Positions 1 to 11,067 of a DNA stretch of 64,000 bases are shown here, in pieces. The stretch is from contig NZ_JACIDW010000001.1 in NCBI RefSeq assembly GCF_014196505.1, positions 1 to 64,000 of the forward strand. The letters run 5' to 3'. Each line of letters opens with the position of its first letter. Position 1 is the first letter of the stretch. The DNA comes from Rhizobium metallidurans (GTDB taxonomy: Bacteria; Pseudomonadota; Alphaproteobacteria; Rhizobiales; Rhizobiaceae). The translations under genes were made by a program, and so were the position numbers. A model generated the notes under the pieces. It did no database searches and was not told the DNA's origin. It saw nothing but the letters and a program-made list of their open reading frames with translations.

Positions 1-91
1 GAAACTGAACTGGCCACCATCTCGAACCGACATCCCATCATCTCCGCTAATCGTTAAGACAGAGAATCACAACGGTGGGATTTTGCAATGG

Positions 92-226
92 CTCCACAAG
101 GGGGGAGATCGGCTCGCCGCTTGCTCCCCAATCAAACAATGAAGGTAGAGCGAGCGGCTGCGCCCAGCCAATCTCCCCACCTGTGGGGGAGATGCCCGGC
201 AGGGCAGAGGGGGGTATGGCTCGGCA
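92..226. repeat. Rhizobial-type palindromic intergenic element
   Basis: Arms at 94-109 and 171-186 pair over 16 bp with two mismatches, and an imperfect inner pair involves the GCTCGCCGC and GCGAGCGGC segments. The right end continues into a G-rich tail around 187-226. GC-rich palindromes of this look are common between genes in Rhizobiaceae (RIME-like elements). That family assignment is from memory and not from a search. The rest of 1-270 holds no supportable gene. Confidence 0.55.
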
Positions 227-270
227 AAACGCTAAAGTAGGCCGTAACGACGTTCCCGACGCCCCAAACC

Positions 271-990
271 TCAAGACGCCGGCGTAAACCGCGCCACCAG
301 CGCATGTTTGTCGCCGGGATAGGTAAACCGCACATGGGTAACCGGGCCGACATTGCTCCAGGTGCGACGCTCGACCACGAGGCAGGCGGTATTGCGCGCG
401 ATGTCGAGCAACGTCGCTGCTTCGCCTCCCGCCGCAACCGCCTGAATGCGGTGTTCGGCGCTCGACCATGGGATCTGGTTGATCAGCCAGGCGCCGGGCG
501 GCAGGTTCGCGAAGTCGGCATCCTCGGCCTCGGGCACCGTGGCGAGGCTGATCAGGCGCTCCTCGAGACAGAAGGGACGTCCACCGGCATGGTGGATGCA
601 GACCACCTCGACGACGGAGGAGCCCGGCTGCAGCTCGAGGCGCCTGTTATCGTCGGCGTCCGCCTTGCGCTTGGCGCGTCTGGCGACCGAAAACGAATAG
701 GCAAGGTTCAGCGATTTCACCTCGGCGGCGATGTCGTGGATCTCCAGCACGGCCGATTGCGCCTGCGGCTGGGTGACGAAGCTGCCGGATTTCTTGCGGC
801 GTTCAATCAGGCCGGCCTTGGCGAGCTGGGTCAACGCCTTGTTCACCGTCATGCGCGAGCAGTCATAGGCTTTGGTGAGCTCGAGCTCGAACGGAATGCG
901 GTGACCCGGCGGCCACTCGCCAGAGACGATGCGGCCTTCGATGTCGTTCACGATCCGCTGATGCAAGGTGATGTCCCTGCCCTGATCCAT
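271..990 (-). CDS. hutC: Histidine utilization repressor HutC (GntR family)
   Basis: A 239-residue GntR/HutC regulator. The N-terminal winged helix-turn-helix (about residues 10-75) contains the GntR pattern PFELELTKAYDCSRMTVNKA. The C-terminal part is a UTRA-type ligand domain, which in HutC senses urocanate. I chose the ATG at 990 because translation from there begins directly before the DNA-binding domain; the reading frame stays open upstream to 1026. It lies 57 bp after hutF on the same strand and probably shares its transcript. By family knowledge it represses hut genes until urocanate appears. The likely target is the palindrome at 2490-2501. Confidence 0.93.
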   Translation of the reverse strand: MDQGRDITLHQRIVNDIEGRIVSGEWPPGHRIPFELELTKAYDCSRMTVNKALTQLAKAGLIERRKKSGSFVTQPQAQSAVLEIHDIAAEVKSLNLAYSFSVARRAKRKADADDNRRLELQPGSSVVEVVCIHHAGGRPFCLEERLISLATVPEAEDADFANLPPGAWLINQIPWSSAEHRIQAVAAGGEAATLLDIARNTACLVVERRTWSNVGPVTHVRFTYPGDKHALVARFTPAS

Positions 991-1047
991 CGTCACGCTC
1001 CGCTTTTCTTCCCGGTCTATCGGCAATGTCCGAGTCGGGGAAGGCCG

Positions 1048-2409
1048 TCAGGCCGCCAGCAATTCGCTCATTGCCTTCAGGAAGCGCCGATTGATCGCCT
1101 CGCGGCCGATATGCTGGCCGCCTTCGACCTTCTTCTCACCCAACGCCCAGACGCTGTCGACCGCGACACCGCCGGCAAACATCCAGTGGTCGAGCAGCTG
1201 ATCGCCGGCGAGATAAGGCACAGCCGACGTGTCGAGGGCTACGATATCGGCGTGGTGCCCGACCGCCAAACCGCCCGGCGCCTTCAGCGCCGCACCGCCG
1301 CCCGTGATCGCATGGTCGAAGAGACCTCGCGCCGTCGAGCCGCCGGATGTGGCAATGACGTTGCGGGCTTTCAGCGCCAGGCGCTGCGAGTATTCGAGCT
1401 GCCTGAGCTCGCCGGGGAGCGAGATCAGCACGTTCGAATCGGAGCCGACGCCATAACGCCCGCCCTCTTCCAGAAACAGCGGCGCCGGGAAGGTGCCGTC
1501 GCCGAGATTGGCTTCGGTGATCGGGCAGAGGCCGGCGATCGCGCCGCGCCGCGCCATCTCGCGGGTCTCGCTGTCGGTCATGTGGGTGGCATGGATCAGG
1601 CACCAGCGGTCGTCGACATCGGCATTGTCGAGCAGCCATTCGACCGGCCGGGCGCCGGACCATGAAATGCAGTCCTCGACCTCCTTCACCTGTTCGGCGA
1701 TGTGGATGTGAACAGGCCCCTCGCCCGCCATCGGCACCACCTTGGTGAGCTCTTCCGGCGTGGCCGCCCGCAGGCTGTGCGGCGCAAGCCCGAGTTCGGC
1801 GCCGCTCAGCCGCGATGTCAGTTTCCGGCAGCCGTCCATCAACGCCGCGAAGCTGTCGAGCGAATTGATGAACCGGCGCTGGCCCTCGATCGCCTCGGCA
1901 CCGCCGAAGCCGGAATGGGCGTAGAAGACCGGCAGCAGGGTCAGCCCGATGCCCGCCGTCGCACTCGCCGCGCCGACACGTTCGGCCAGTTCCGCGATGT
2001 TGGCGTAAGGCCGACCGTCCTTGTCATGGTGCAGATAATGAAACTCGCCGACGCGGGAAAAGCCGGCCTCCAGCATCTCCATGTAGAGCTGCGAGGCCAC
2101 GGCCTCGACATGATCAGGCGTCATCGACAAGGCGAACTTGTACATGACGGTGCGCCAGCTCCAGAAGCTGTCGTTGGCGGGGCCCCTTACCTCGGCCAAG
2201 CCCGCCATGGCGCGTTGAAAAGCATGGCTGTGGAGATTCCCCATGGCCGGAACGAGCGTATGATGGCGTTCGTCGGCAGGCTCCGCATCAACCGATGTCT
2301 CGATGCGCGATATGCGTCCACCGTCGAGCGTCAGCCGGACATTCTCCCGCCATCCCTCCGGCAGAAGAGCGGCGCGCGCGTGGAGTGTCGTCGCAACTGT
2401 TTGAGCCAT
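1048..2409 (-). CDS. hutF: Formimidoylglutamate deiminase HutF
   Basis: A 453-residue amidohydrolase-superfamily enzyme that deiminates N-formimidoyl-L-glutamate to N-formyl-L-glutamate and ammonia, step four of the five-step histidine pathway. The metal-binding motif NLHSHAFQRAMAG lies near residue 60, later metal ligands fit HIHIAEQ and LIHATHM, and the C-terminal barrel carries GVGSDSN. Length matches the HutF family. The gene is divergent from hutI and precedes hutC. The presence of HutF together with HutG, rather than a one-step formiminoglutamase, defines the five-step variant. Confidence 0.95.
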   Translation of the reverse strand: MAQTVATTLHARAALLPEGWRENVRLTLDGGRISRIETSVDAEPADERHHTLVPAMGNLHSHAFQRAMAGLAEVRGPANDSFWSWRTVMYKFALSMTPDHVEAVASQLYMEMLEAGFSRVGEFHYLHHDKDGRPYANIAELAERVGAASATAGIGLTLLPVFYAHSGFGGAEAIEGQRRFINSLDSFAALMDGCRKLTSRLSGAELGLAPHSLRAATPEELTKVVPMAGEGPVHIHIAEQVKEVEDCISWSGARPVEWLLDNADVDDRWCLIHATHMTDSETREMARRGAIAGLCPITEANLGDGTFPAPLFLEEGGRYGVGSDSNVLISLPGELRQLEYSQRLALKARNVIATSGGSTARGLFDHAITGGGAALKAPGGLAVGHHADIVALDTSAVPYLAGDQLLDHWMFAGGVAVDSVWALGEKKVEGGQHIGREAINRRFLKAMSELLAA

Positions 2410-2489
2410 GACCGTTTTCTCTCCTTCTGCGGAAGCATCTCTTTCTTTTCCAGAGATACGCCCAAATTTTTCCTTGTCACCTGTTTATT

Positions 2490-2501
2490 ATGTATATACA
2501 T
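2490..2501. promoter_or_regulatory. Palindromic operator, probable HutC site
   Basis: The 12-bp sequence ATGTATATACAT is a perfect palindrome. It lies in the 121-bp gap between divergent hutF (start 2409) and hutI (start 2531), 29 bp before the hutI ATG. GntR/HutC-type repressors bind short AT-rich palindromes containing GTATATAC-like cores, so one site could control both transcripts. The assignment is inferred from position and symmetry. Confidence 0.7.
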
Positions 2502-2530
2502 GTTGAGGCGTAAGGAAAGGCGCAAAGCTG

Positions 2531-3793
2531 ATGAACGGGAACAATTTTCCAGACAGGCAGACCTCGGCAGAGGCTCGGCCGCACCTGTGGCGCAACGCCC
2601 GCCTGGCAACGCTCGATCCGGCCAAGGAAGGCCTGGGCGTTGTCGAGAAGGGCGCTGTTGTCGTCGAATCCGGCCGCATCACCTATACCGGCCCGGAAAG
2701 CGAATTGCCGGTCCTGGCGATCGAGCGCGCCGAGATCACCGATCTCGAAGGCCGCTGGGTGACGCCGGGTCTCGTCGATTGCCACACCCACATCGTCCAT
2801 GGCGGCAACCGCGCTCGCGAGTTCGAGATGCGGCTGGATGGCGCGACCTATGAAGAGGTCGCCCGCGCCGGCGGCGGCATCGTCTCCTCCGTGAAAGCCA
2901 CCAACGCGCTCTCCGTCGACGGCCTCGTCGCCGCATCGCTCCCGCGTCTCGACACGCTTCTCTCCGAGGGGATGACGACGATCGAGATCAAGTCCGGTTA
3001 TGGCCTGAACATCGAAGCCGAGCTGAAGATGCTGCGCGCCGCCCGCGCTCTCGGCAATCTTCGCCCGGTCCGCGTCGTCACCTCCTATCTCGGTGCCCAT
3101 GCCACGCCGGTCGAATACAAGGGCCGCAACGGCGACTACATCACCGATGTCGTGCTGCCAGGCCTCGAACAGGCGCATGCCGAAGGTCTGGTCGACGCCG
3201 TCGACGGCTTCTGCGAGGGCATTGCGTTTTCCGTCGAGGAAATGCGCCGCGTCTTCGATCGCGCCCAGCAGCTCGGCCTCCCCGTCAAGCTCCATGCCGA
3301 GCAGCTCTCCAACCTCGGCGGGGCCCGCTTCGCCGCCTCCTATCTGGCGCTCTCCGCCGACCATCTCGAATATCTCACCGCCGACGACGCCGTCGTCATG
3401 GCCGCGGCCGGAACCGCCGCCGTGCTCCTGCCCGGCGCCTTCTACGCCATCAACGAAAAGCAGAAGCCGCCGGTCAAGGCGCTGCGCGAGGCCGGCGCCC
3501 ACATCGCCATCGCCACCGACTGCAACCCCGGCACCTCGCCGCTGACCTCGCTGCTCTTGACCATGAACATGTCCGCCACCCTGTTCGGCCTCACCGTCGA
3601 GGAATGCATCGCCGGCGCCACCCGCGAAGGTGCCCGCGCCCTCGGACTCATCGACGAAACCGGCACGCTCGAAACCGGCAAGTCCGCCGATTTCGCCATC
3701 TGGGATGTCGAGAGCCTCGCCGAACTCGTCTACCGCATCGGCTTCAACCCGCTTCACGCACACGTCTTCAAGGGCGAAAGGATCGACCGTTGA
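2531..3793 (+). CDS. hutI: Imidazolonepropionase HutI
   Basis: A 420-residue metal-dependent amidohydrolase that opens 4-imidazolone-5-propanoate to N-formimidoyl-L-glutamate, step three of histidine breakdown. [10 protein letters not shown] near residue 85 supplies two metal-binding histidines, followed by KLHAEQLSN and the [11 protein letters not shown] segment typical of HutI. The purine-rich stretch AAGGAAAGG about 10 bp upstream supports the ATG at 2531. It is the first gene of the rightward hut operon and its TGA overlaps the start of hutH. Confidence 0.96.
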   Translation: MNGNNFPDRQTSAEARPHLWRNARLATLDPAKEGLGVVEKGAVVVESGRITYTGPESELPVLAIERAEITDLEGRWVTPGLVDCHTHIVHGGNRAREFEMRLDGATYEEVARAGGGIVSSVKATNALSVDGLVAASLPRLDTLLSEGMTTIEIKSGYGLNIEAELKMLRAARALGNLRPVRVVTSYLGAHATPVEYKGRNGDYITDVVLPGLEQAHAEGLVDAVDGFCEGIAFSVEEMRRVFDRAQQLGLPVKLHAEQLSNLGGARFAASYLALSADHLEYLTADDAVVMAAAGTAAVLLPGAFYAINEKQKPPVKALREAGAHIAIATDCNPGTSPLTSLLLTMNMSATLFGLTVEECIAGATREGARALGLIDETGTLETGKSADFAIWDVESLAELVYRIGFNPLHAHVFKGERIDR

Positions 3794-5325
3794 CCATCAC
3801 TCTTCATCCCGGCTCCGTATCGCTCAAGCATCTGGAAACGATCTACTGGACCGGCGAGCCGGCAGTGCTCGACCGCTCCTTCGACGCCGGCATCAACAAG
3901 GCCGCCGCGCGCATCGCCGAGATCGCCGCCGGCAACGCGCCGGTCTACGGTATCAATACCGGCTTCGGAAAGCTCGCCTCGATCAAGATCGACAGCGCCG
4001 ACGTCGCGACGCTCCAGCGCAATCTCATCCTGTCGCATTGCTGCGGCGTCGGCGCGCCGCTTGCTGAAAACATCGTCCGCCTGATCATGGCCCTCAAGCT
4101 CGTCTCGCTCGGTCGCGGCGCATCCGGCGTGCGGCTGGAGTTGGTGCGGCTGATCGAGGGCATGCTGGAAAAGGGCGTCATCCCTGTTGTCCCGGAAAAA
4201 GGCTCCGTCGGCGCCTCCGGCGACCTTGCGCCGCTGGCGCATATGGCCGCCGTGATGATGGGCGAGGCAGAAGCCTTCTATAAGTGCGAGCGCCTGACCG
4301 GCGCCGCGGCACTCGAGAAGGCTGGCCTGACACCCGTGGTGCTCGCCGCCAAGGAAGGCCTGGCGCTGATCAACGGCACCCAGACCTCCACCGCGCTGGC
4401 GCTCGCCGGCCTCTTCCGCGCCCACCGCGCCGCACAGGCGGCGCTCATCACCGGCGCAATGTCGACCGACGCCGCCATGGGCTCGTCCGCTCCGTTCCAC
4501 CCCGACATTCACACGCTGCGCGGCCACAAGGGCCAGATCGACACCGCCGCTGCGCTGCGCGCCCTTCTCGATAACTCGGTCATCCGCCAGAGCCATATCG
4601 AGGGCGACGAGCGCGTCCAGGATCCTTACTGCATCCGTTGCCAGCCGCAGGTCGACGGCGCCTGCCTGGATCTCCTGCGTTCGGTCGCCCGGACGCTGGA
4701 GATCGAGGCCAACGCGGTCACCGACAACCCGCTGGTGCTGTCTGACAATTCCGTCGTCTCCGGCGGCAATTTCCACGCCGAACCGGTCGCCTTCGCCGCC
4801 GATCAGATCGCCATCGCCGTCTGCGAAATCGGCGCCATCGCCCAGCGGCGCATCGCGCTGCTCGTCGACCCGGCCCTCTCCTACGGCCTGCCCGCGTTCC
4901 TCGCCAAGAAGCCCGGCCTCAACTCCGGCCTGATGATCGCCGAAGTGACGTCGGCGGCGCTGATGTCGGAGAACAAGCAGATGTCGCACCCGGCCTCGGT
5001 GGACAGCACCCCGACTTCGGCCAACCAGGAAGACCACGTCTCCATGGCCTGCCACGGCGCCCGCCGCCTGTTGCAGATGACCGACAACCTGTTCTCGATC
5101 ATCGGCATCGAGGCGCTGACGGCGGCCCAGGGTGTGGAATTCCGCGCCCCGCTGGCCACCAGCCCGGAGCTTTCGAGCGCCATCGCCGCGATCCGTTCAG
5201 TGGTGCCGACGCTGGAGGTCGACCGCTACATGGCGGGTGACCTGCAGGCGGCGAGCGATCTGGTGGCCTCGGGTGGGCTGAATGCGGCGGTGTCTTCGGG
5301 CATTCTGCCGGTGTTGGAGGCGTGA
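3790..5325 (+). CDS. hutH: Histidine ammonia-lyase HutH (TTG start)
   Basis: A 511-residue histidase that eliminates ammonia from L-histidine to give urocanate, the first pathway step. The MIO cofactor triad Ala-Ser-Gly falls at residues 142-144 inside [16 protein letters not shown]. With the TTG at 3790 the protein has the usual histidase length and starts [12 protein letters not shown], and the triad falls at the positions usual in the family. The TTG overlaps the hutI stop (TTGA), which suggests translational coupling. The frame is open upstream to 3604, but that part lies inside hutI and does not look like histidase. Confidence 0.95.
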   Translation: MTITLHPGSVSLKHLETIYWTGEPAVLDRSFDAGINKAAARIAEIAAGNAPVYGINTGFGKLASIKIDSADVATLQRNLILSHCCGVGAPLAENIVRLIMALKLVSLGRGASGVRLELVRLIEGMLEKGVIPVVPEKGSVGASGDLAPLAHMAAVMMGEAEAFYKCERLTGAAALEKAGLTPVVLAAKEGLALINGTQTSTALALAGLFRAHRAAQAALITGAMSTDAAMGSSAPFHPDIHTLRGHKGQIDTAAALRALLDNSVIRQSHIEGDERVQDPYCIRCQPQVDGACLDLLRSVARTLEIEANAVTDNPLVLSDNSVVSGGNFHAEPVAFAADQIAIAVCEIGAIAQRRIALLVDPALSYGLPAFLAKKPGLNSGLMIAEVTSAALMSENKQMSHPASVDSTPTSANQEDHVSMACHGARRLLQMTDNLFSIIGIEALTAAQGVEFRAPLATSPELSSAIAAIRSVVPTLEVDRYMAGDLQAASDLVASGGLNAAVSSGILPVLEA

Positions 5326-5360
5326 TGGTGATGATGATGAATGTCGAGTTCTGGGGTTCA

Positions 5361-5518
5361 GCCCCCTCCCCAACCCCTCCCCACAAGGGGGAGGGGCTAA
5401 GCCGTGGCGCTGGTTTCGCCCGTTCGTTCAACTCAGCGCCTGAGGTTCCTGCCGCAAGGGTGAGGCCGGTCTCGACCGTAAGCCCCTCCCCCTTGTGGGG
5501 AGGGGTTGGGGAGGGGGC
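5361..5518. repeat. Long perfect inverted repeat between hutH and hutG
   Basis: Arms 5361-5398 and 5481-5518 are perfect 38-bp reverse complements, separated by 82 bp. Each arm is itself built of C5TC4-like and G-rich blocks. The right arm ends 6 bp before the hutG ATG, so its G-rich end (GGGGAGGGGGC) is also the likely Shine-Dalgarno of hutG. The element looks like a rhizobial palindromic insertion inside the hut operon. Confidence 0.9.
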
Positions 5519-5524
5519 TTCGCG

Positions 5525-6325
5525 ATGACCACCCACGAAACCCGCCAGGGCACATCGCCCGTCATCCTCGGCTTCCCTCACACCGGCACCGACGTGCCGT
5601 CTGCCATCTGGGATCGCCTGAACGACAACGGCAAGCTGCTCGCCGACACCGACTGGCACATCCACGATCTCTACGACGGCTTGCTTGATGGCGTCACCAC
5701 AGTCCGCGCCACCTTCCATCGCTACGTCATCGACGCCAACCGCGATCCCGCAGGCAACAGCCTCTACCCCGGCCAGAACACCACCGGCCTGGTGCCGACG
5801 ACGGATTTCGACGGCCTGTCGATCTGGAAGGACGGCGAGACGCCCGACGAGGCCGATATCGCCGAGCGGCTGCGCGATTTCCACGCGCCCTATCATGTGG
5901 CACTCGCCGCCGAGATCGAGCGGGTGACGGCGATCCACGGCGTCGCGATCCTCTACGATTGCCACTCGATCCGCTCGCACATCCCCTTCCTCTTCGAAGG
6001 CAAGCTGCCGGACTTCAATATCGGCACCGATATGGGCAAGACCTGCGACAGCAGGATCGAGCAGGCGGTCGTTGCCGCGACCGCGTCGGCTACGGGTTAC
6101 GACAGCATCCTCAACGGCCGCTTCAAGGGCGGCTGGACGACGCGGCATTACGGGCGGCCGGAGACCGGCGTGCATGCGATCCAGATGGAGCTGGCGCAGT
6201 CCACCCATCTTCAGACCGAGAAGCCGCCCTTCGCCTATGACACCGGCAAGGCCGAGCGCCTGCGCGGTCATCTGAAAGACATCCTCGAGCGCATCGCCGC
6301 GATCGCGCCCAACCTCAAGAAATAA
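5525..6325 (+). CDS. hutG: N-formylglutamate deformylase HutG
   Basis: A 266-residue N-formylglutamate amidohydrolase that releases formate and glutamate, the last pathway step. Family landmarks include VILGFPHTGTDVP at the N-terminus, DTDWHIHDLYD, the DANRDPAG segment and YDCHSIRSHIP. The ATG at 5525 is preferred over an in-frame start at 5495, because the upstream codons come from the inverted repeat and give a Gly/Arg-rich stretch. It lies between hutH and hutU on the same strand. Expression may be affected by the hairpin covering its leader. Confidence 0.95.
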   Translation: MTTHETRQGTSPVILGFPHTGTDVPSAIWDRLNDNGKLLADTDWHIHDLYDGLLDGVTTVRATFHRYVIDANRDPAGNSLYPGQNTTGLVPTTDFDGLSIWKDGETPDEADIAERLRDFHAPYHVALAAEIERVTAIHGVAILYDCHSIRSHIPFLFEGKLPDFNIGTDMGKTCDSRIEQAVVAATASATGYDSILNGRFKGGWTTRHYGRPETGVHAIQMELAQSTHLQTEKPPFAYDTGKAERLRGHLKDILERIAAIAPNLKK

Positions 6326-6382
6326 GCCTCAAGAAACAAGCCTGAAACAACAAGCCATCCAACCCGGATAAGGGGAACCGCA

Positions 6383-8071
<1,689 letters not shown>

Positions 8072-8081
8072 TAGAGAGAGG

Positions 8082-8109
8082 CCGGGCCTCAGAAAGGTAT
8101 GAGGCCCGG
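8082..8109 (+). terminator. Stem-loop after hutU
   Basis: A 10-bp perfect stem (8082-8091 with 8100-8109) and an 8-nt loop start 11 bp after the hutU stop. No T-run follows, so it is a weak intrinsic terminator or an mRNA-end stabiliser. Confidence 0.55.
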
Positions 8110-8162
8110 ATATTGAAGGATGGTCGAGAAGATGCAATCAGCCTTCGCTCGAACGTCCCCGC

Positions 8163-8357
8163 TCATTCCTTGTCTGTTACGATCGGCTTGATTGGGTCTT
8201 CAGGAGGAAAAAGGTCACCGCCATAGAACATGTCTTCGATTTCCTCGGCCATCATCGTGTCGAAGTCGTCAGGAACGTTGATCATGCCCTCCATGAAACC
8301 GATGCGGCGCTTCTTCGGCGCCGTTTCCGGTTGATCGATCCGGGCGTCCTTTGCCAT
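8163..8357 (-). CDS. Orphan antitoxin-like small protein
   Basis: A 64-residue acidic protein on the strand opposite to hutU and hutD. The segment KKRRIGFMEGMINVPDDFD followed by TMMAEEIEDMFYGG resembles the C-terminal, toxin-wrapping tail of Phd/YefM-like antitoxins (basic residues, Gly, hydrophobic-PDDFD, then an acidic helix). That resemblance is from pattern memory. No DNA-binding domain and no adjacent toxin are visible. The ATG at 8357 has GGTGGAA upstream. A longer open frame to 8540 runs into hutD and is rejected. It could instead be an unrelated small regulator. Confidence 0.6.
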   Translation of the reverse strand: MAKDARIDQPETAPKKRRIGFMEGMINVPDDFDTMMAEEIEDMFYGGDLFPPEDPIKPIVTDKE

Positions 8358-8434
8358 GTTGACGGTTCCACCATTCACCTGCAGTCCCGTGAGTGTCCTC
8401 CACGCCCCGCCCATTTGCAATCTCCGGAGATCCA

Positions 8435-9019
8435 ATGCCCCGCGCCACAATCCTGACCGCCAGCAGCTATCGCCGCATGCCGTGGAAGAACGGCGGCGGG
8501 GAGACGGTGGAGATTGCGATTTCGCCGGAGGGGGCGGCACTTTCGGAGTTCGACTGGCGCATCAGCATGGCGACGGTCGCAACCGATGGGCCGTTCTCGA
8601 TCTTCCCCGGCATCGACAGGACCTTGTCGATCCTCGACGGCGAAGGCATGTCGCTTGCGATCGACGGTCGTGCTCCAGTGTTGTTGACGCAGGAGAGCGC
8701 GCCCCTCGCCTTCCCCGCCGACGTCGCGGTGTCGGCAACACTCAAATCCGGGCCGATCACGGATCTCAACGTCATGACGCGTCGCGGTGGTCTGTGGCAC
8801 CGCGTCGAACGTGTCGTCGTCGATGGTGAAGTCACATTCGGCGGCGCATCCGGCACGCTGCTGGTGTTCTGCCATCGCGGCGCGGTCAATCTCACCTGGC
8901 CGGATGGAGAGGTCTCGCTTGGTGAAGGCGACACGTTGCTGCTGCAGGATGCGACAGGCATTTCGCTCGAGATGGATGGCCAGGCGCTCTGCTACCTCAT
9001 CACCATGGATGCCGCCTGA
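8435..9019 (+). CDS. hutD: HutD family cupin-like protein
   Basis: A 194-residue HutD protein with the family opening LTASSYRRMPWKNGGGET and the SDFDWRIS-like segment SEFDWRISMATV. HutD has a bicupin fold and is thought to tune hut expression or bind a pathway intermediate; no enzyme activity is established. The ATG at 8435 follows TCCGGAGA at a good distance. It is separated from hutU by the antisense small gene, so it may have its own promoter between 8357 and 8435. Confidence 0.9.
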   Translation: MPRATILTASSYRRMPWKNGGGETVEIAISPEGAALSEFDWRISMATVATDGPFSIFPGIDRTLSILDGEGMSLAIDGRAPVLLTQESAPLAFPADVAVSATLKSGPITDLNVMTRRGGLWHRVERVVVDGEVTFGGASGTLLVFCHRGAVNLTWPDGEVSLGEGDTLLLQDATGISLEMDGQALCYLITMDAA

Positions 9020-9196
9020 CGCGGCAACGACCGACAAGCCGCAATTGTCCACCGGGCAAATCAGGCGCAAAACAATATTGTCGCTATACTCTATAAAATA
9101 GATAGTTTTATCTGTGTGCCAACCATGGCCCGCCTTAGTGTTTTCCCGTCGAAACACGTTGAGCCGGCGCACAAGCGCGGCATCTGGGGGCGAAAC

Positions 9197-10210
9197 ATGA
9201 ATATCAAGGGTCTCATCGCGGGACTTACACTTGGCGTGGCGGCGGTAGCCGCGCCGTTCCTCGCGCAGGCAGCCGACAAGAAGGTCGTCGTTGCCTATCA
9301 GACGGACGCACTGCCGTCGTCGGTTGCCATCGCCAATGGCGAGTTCGCCAAGGCGACGGGCTACGACATCGACTTCCGCAAGTTCAATTCCGGCGCCGAG
9401 ATCTTCGCGGCCATCGCCTCCGGCGACGTGCAGGTCGGCTATGTCGGCTCCAGCCCGTTCGCGGCGGCAACCTCGCGCGGCCTTGCCGTCAAGGCCTTCT
9501 ACCTCTCCTCGATCTCGGGCATCGACGAGGCGCTGGTCGTGCGCGATGGTTCGGGCATCAACTCGCTCGACGATCTCAAGGGCAAGAAGCTCGCGGCAGC
9601 CCCCGTCTCCACCGACCATTACCAGCTCCTGGCGCTGATCAAGTCGCTCGGCCTCAGCGAGAAGGACGTGCAGGTCTTCGCCATTCCGCAGCCCGAGATC
9701 GTCGCCAGCTACAATCGCGGCGATATCGATGGCGGCTTCGTCTGGGATCCGGCGCTGAGCGAACTGAAGAAGAAGGGCAAGGTGCTGGTGACCTCCAAGG
9801 ATGTCGCCGACAAGGGCGCGCCGACCTTCTCGGCCTGGGTCGCGGCCTCGAAATTCGCCGATGAAAACCCGGCGTTCCTGAAGAGCTTCGCCGGCGTCAT
9901 CAACACCTACTACGCCTCCTTCGCCAACGACAAGAAAGCCTGGGAAGCCGATAGCGAAAACGCCAAGCTGCTCGCCAAGGCGCTCGGCGGCACGCCCGAA
10001 CAGCAGGCGGCGGCGCTGAAGAACCTGACGCTTCTGACGCCCGACGTCCAGGCATCCGACGCATGGCTCGGCGGCGGCGAGAAGGCCGGTGCTGCCAAGA
10101 TCCTCAAGGATACCGCCACCTTCCTGAAGGAGCAGGGCAAGGTCGGCGAAGTGCTGCCGAGCTACGCAGCCTTCGTCACCGCTGACGCGCTGACCAAGCC
10201 GAGCAACTAA
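9197..10210 (+). CDS. tauA: Taurine/sulfonate ABC transporter substrate-binding protein TauA
   Basis: A 337-residue periplasmic binding protein of the NMT1/TauA type. The signal peptide [20 protein letters not shown] to about residue 25 ends near AQAADKK. The mature part has the NitT/TauT features [31 protein letters not shown] and [16 protein letters not shown], the last resembling TauA rather than nitrate or thiamine binders. I chose ATG 9197 over an upstream in-frame ATG at 9116 because it directly precedes the signal peptide. It is followed by tauB and tauC. Related alkanesulfonate binding is possible. Confidence 0.88.
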   Translation: MNIKGLIAGLTLGVAAVAAPFLAQAADKKVVVAYQTDALPSSVAIANGEFAKATGYDIDFRKFNSGAEIFAAIASGDVQVGYVGSSPFAAATSRGLAVKAFYLSSISGIDEALVVRDGSGINSLDDLKGKKLAAAPVSTDHYQLLALIKSLGLSEKDVQVFAIPQPEIVASYNRGDIDGGFVWDPALSELKKKGKVLVTSKDVADKGAPTFSAWVAASKFADENPAFLKSFAGVINTYYASFANDKKAWEADSENAKLLAKALGGTPEQQAAALKNLTLLTPDVQASDAWLGGGEKAGAAKILKDTATFLKEQGKVGEVLPSYAAFVTADALTKPSN

Positions 10211-10228
10211 GCCGATTTCGGCGGATAC

Positions 10229-10250
10229 GCTGGCGCGGCACCGCGCCGGC
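10229..10250 (+). other. Intercistronic stem-loop tauA-tauB
   Basis: GGCGCG at 10232-10237 pairs with CGCGCC at 10242-10247 around a 4-nt loop, within the 65-bp gap between tauA and tauB. Such hairpins can protect the upstream binding-protein mRNA and lower downstream transporter expression. Confidence 0.6.
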
Positions 10251-10275
10251 GTCCTCATTTTCGAAGAGACCTGAC

Positions 10276-11067
10276 ATGCTCAAAGTCGATCACGCGAGCG
10301 TCTATTTCCAGACACGAGACGGCCGGACGGTTCATGCGCTCGACCGCGTCTCGCTCGCCATTCCCGAAAACAGCTTCGTGGTCGCGCTCGGCGCCTCGGG
10401 CTGCGGCAAGTCCACGCTGCTCAACGCCATCGCCGGCTTCCTGCCGCTGTCCGATGGAGCGATCACGCTCGATGGGCGGCCCGTTACCTCGCCGGGTGCC
10501 GATCGCGGCGTTGTCTTCCAGAAGGATACGCTGCTGCCCTGGAAGACGGTGATCGACAATGTCGCCCTCGGCCTCAAATTCGCCGGCGTGCCGAAAGTCG
10601 CCCGCCGCGAACGGGCCGAACGACTGCTTCATCTCGTCGGCCTCAAGGATTTCGCAGCCGCCTTCCCCTATGAACTCTCGGGCGGCATGCGCCAGCGCGT
10701 CGGCATCGCCAGAGCGCTAGCGACCGAACCCGACGTGCTCCTGATGGACGAGCCCTTCGGCGCGCTCGACAGCCTGACCCGCGAACAGATGCAGGAGCTC
10801 TTGGTCTCAATCTGGAAGGAGACGCATACCCGCATCTTCTTCATCACCCACTCGATCGAGGAAGCATTGTTTCTGGGCACACAGGTCGTGGTGATGTCGC
10901 CGCGCCCGGGCCGCATCGTCGCCCGCTTCGACCTCGATTTCGTCCGTCGCTTCGCTGAAACGGGGGATGCCCGGGCGGTAAAGACATCGCCTGAATTCGC
11001 CAGCCTGCGCGAGGAAATCCGCGACATCCTGCATGGGTCGGAAGAGCTGAGGAGTGCAGCCGAATGA
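10276..11067 (+). CDS. tauB: Taurine ABC transporter ATP-binding protein TauB
   Basis: A 263-residue ABC ATPase with Walker [11 protein letters not shown]-loop [11 protein letters not shown], signature LSGGMRQRV and Walker [13 protein letters not shown] followed by the H-loop [12 protein letters not shown]. The Q-loop and [13 protein letters not shown] wording is typical of the nitrate/taurine/sulfonate group. Its stop overlaps the tauC start by ATGA, indicating coupled translation. It energises import by TauC of substrate captured by TauA. Confidence 0.92.
   Translation: MLKVDHASVYFQTRDGRTVHALDRVSLAIPENSFVVALGASGCGKSTLLNAIAGFLPLSDGAITLDGRPVTSPGADRGVVFQKDTLLPWKTVIDNVALGLKFAGVPKVARRERAERLLHLVGLKDFAAAFPYELSGGMRQRVGIARALATEPDVLLMDEPFGALDSLTREQMQELLVSIWKETHTRIFFITHSIEEALFLGTQVVVMSPRPGRIVARFDLDFVRRFAETGDARAVKTSPEFASLREEIRDILHGSEELRSAAE

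Noticed and set aside
304..1665. Long plus-strand open frame over hutC and hutF
   Set aside because: High-GC shadow of two real minus-strand genes; the translation is Arg/Ala/Gly-rich, matches no domain and spans both genes' boundaries.
5322..5528. Small open frame over the 38-bp inverted repeat
   Set aside because: It is created by the repeat arms; no ribosome-binding site and no family resemblance. The stretch is better explained as a palindromic element.
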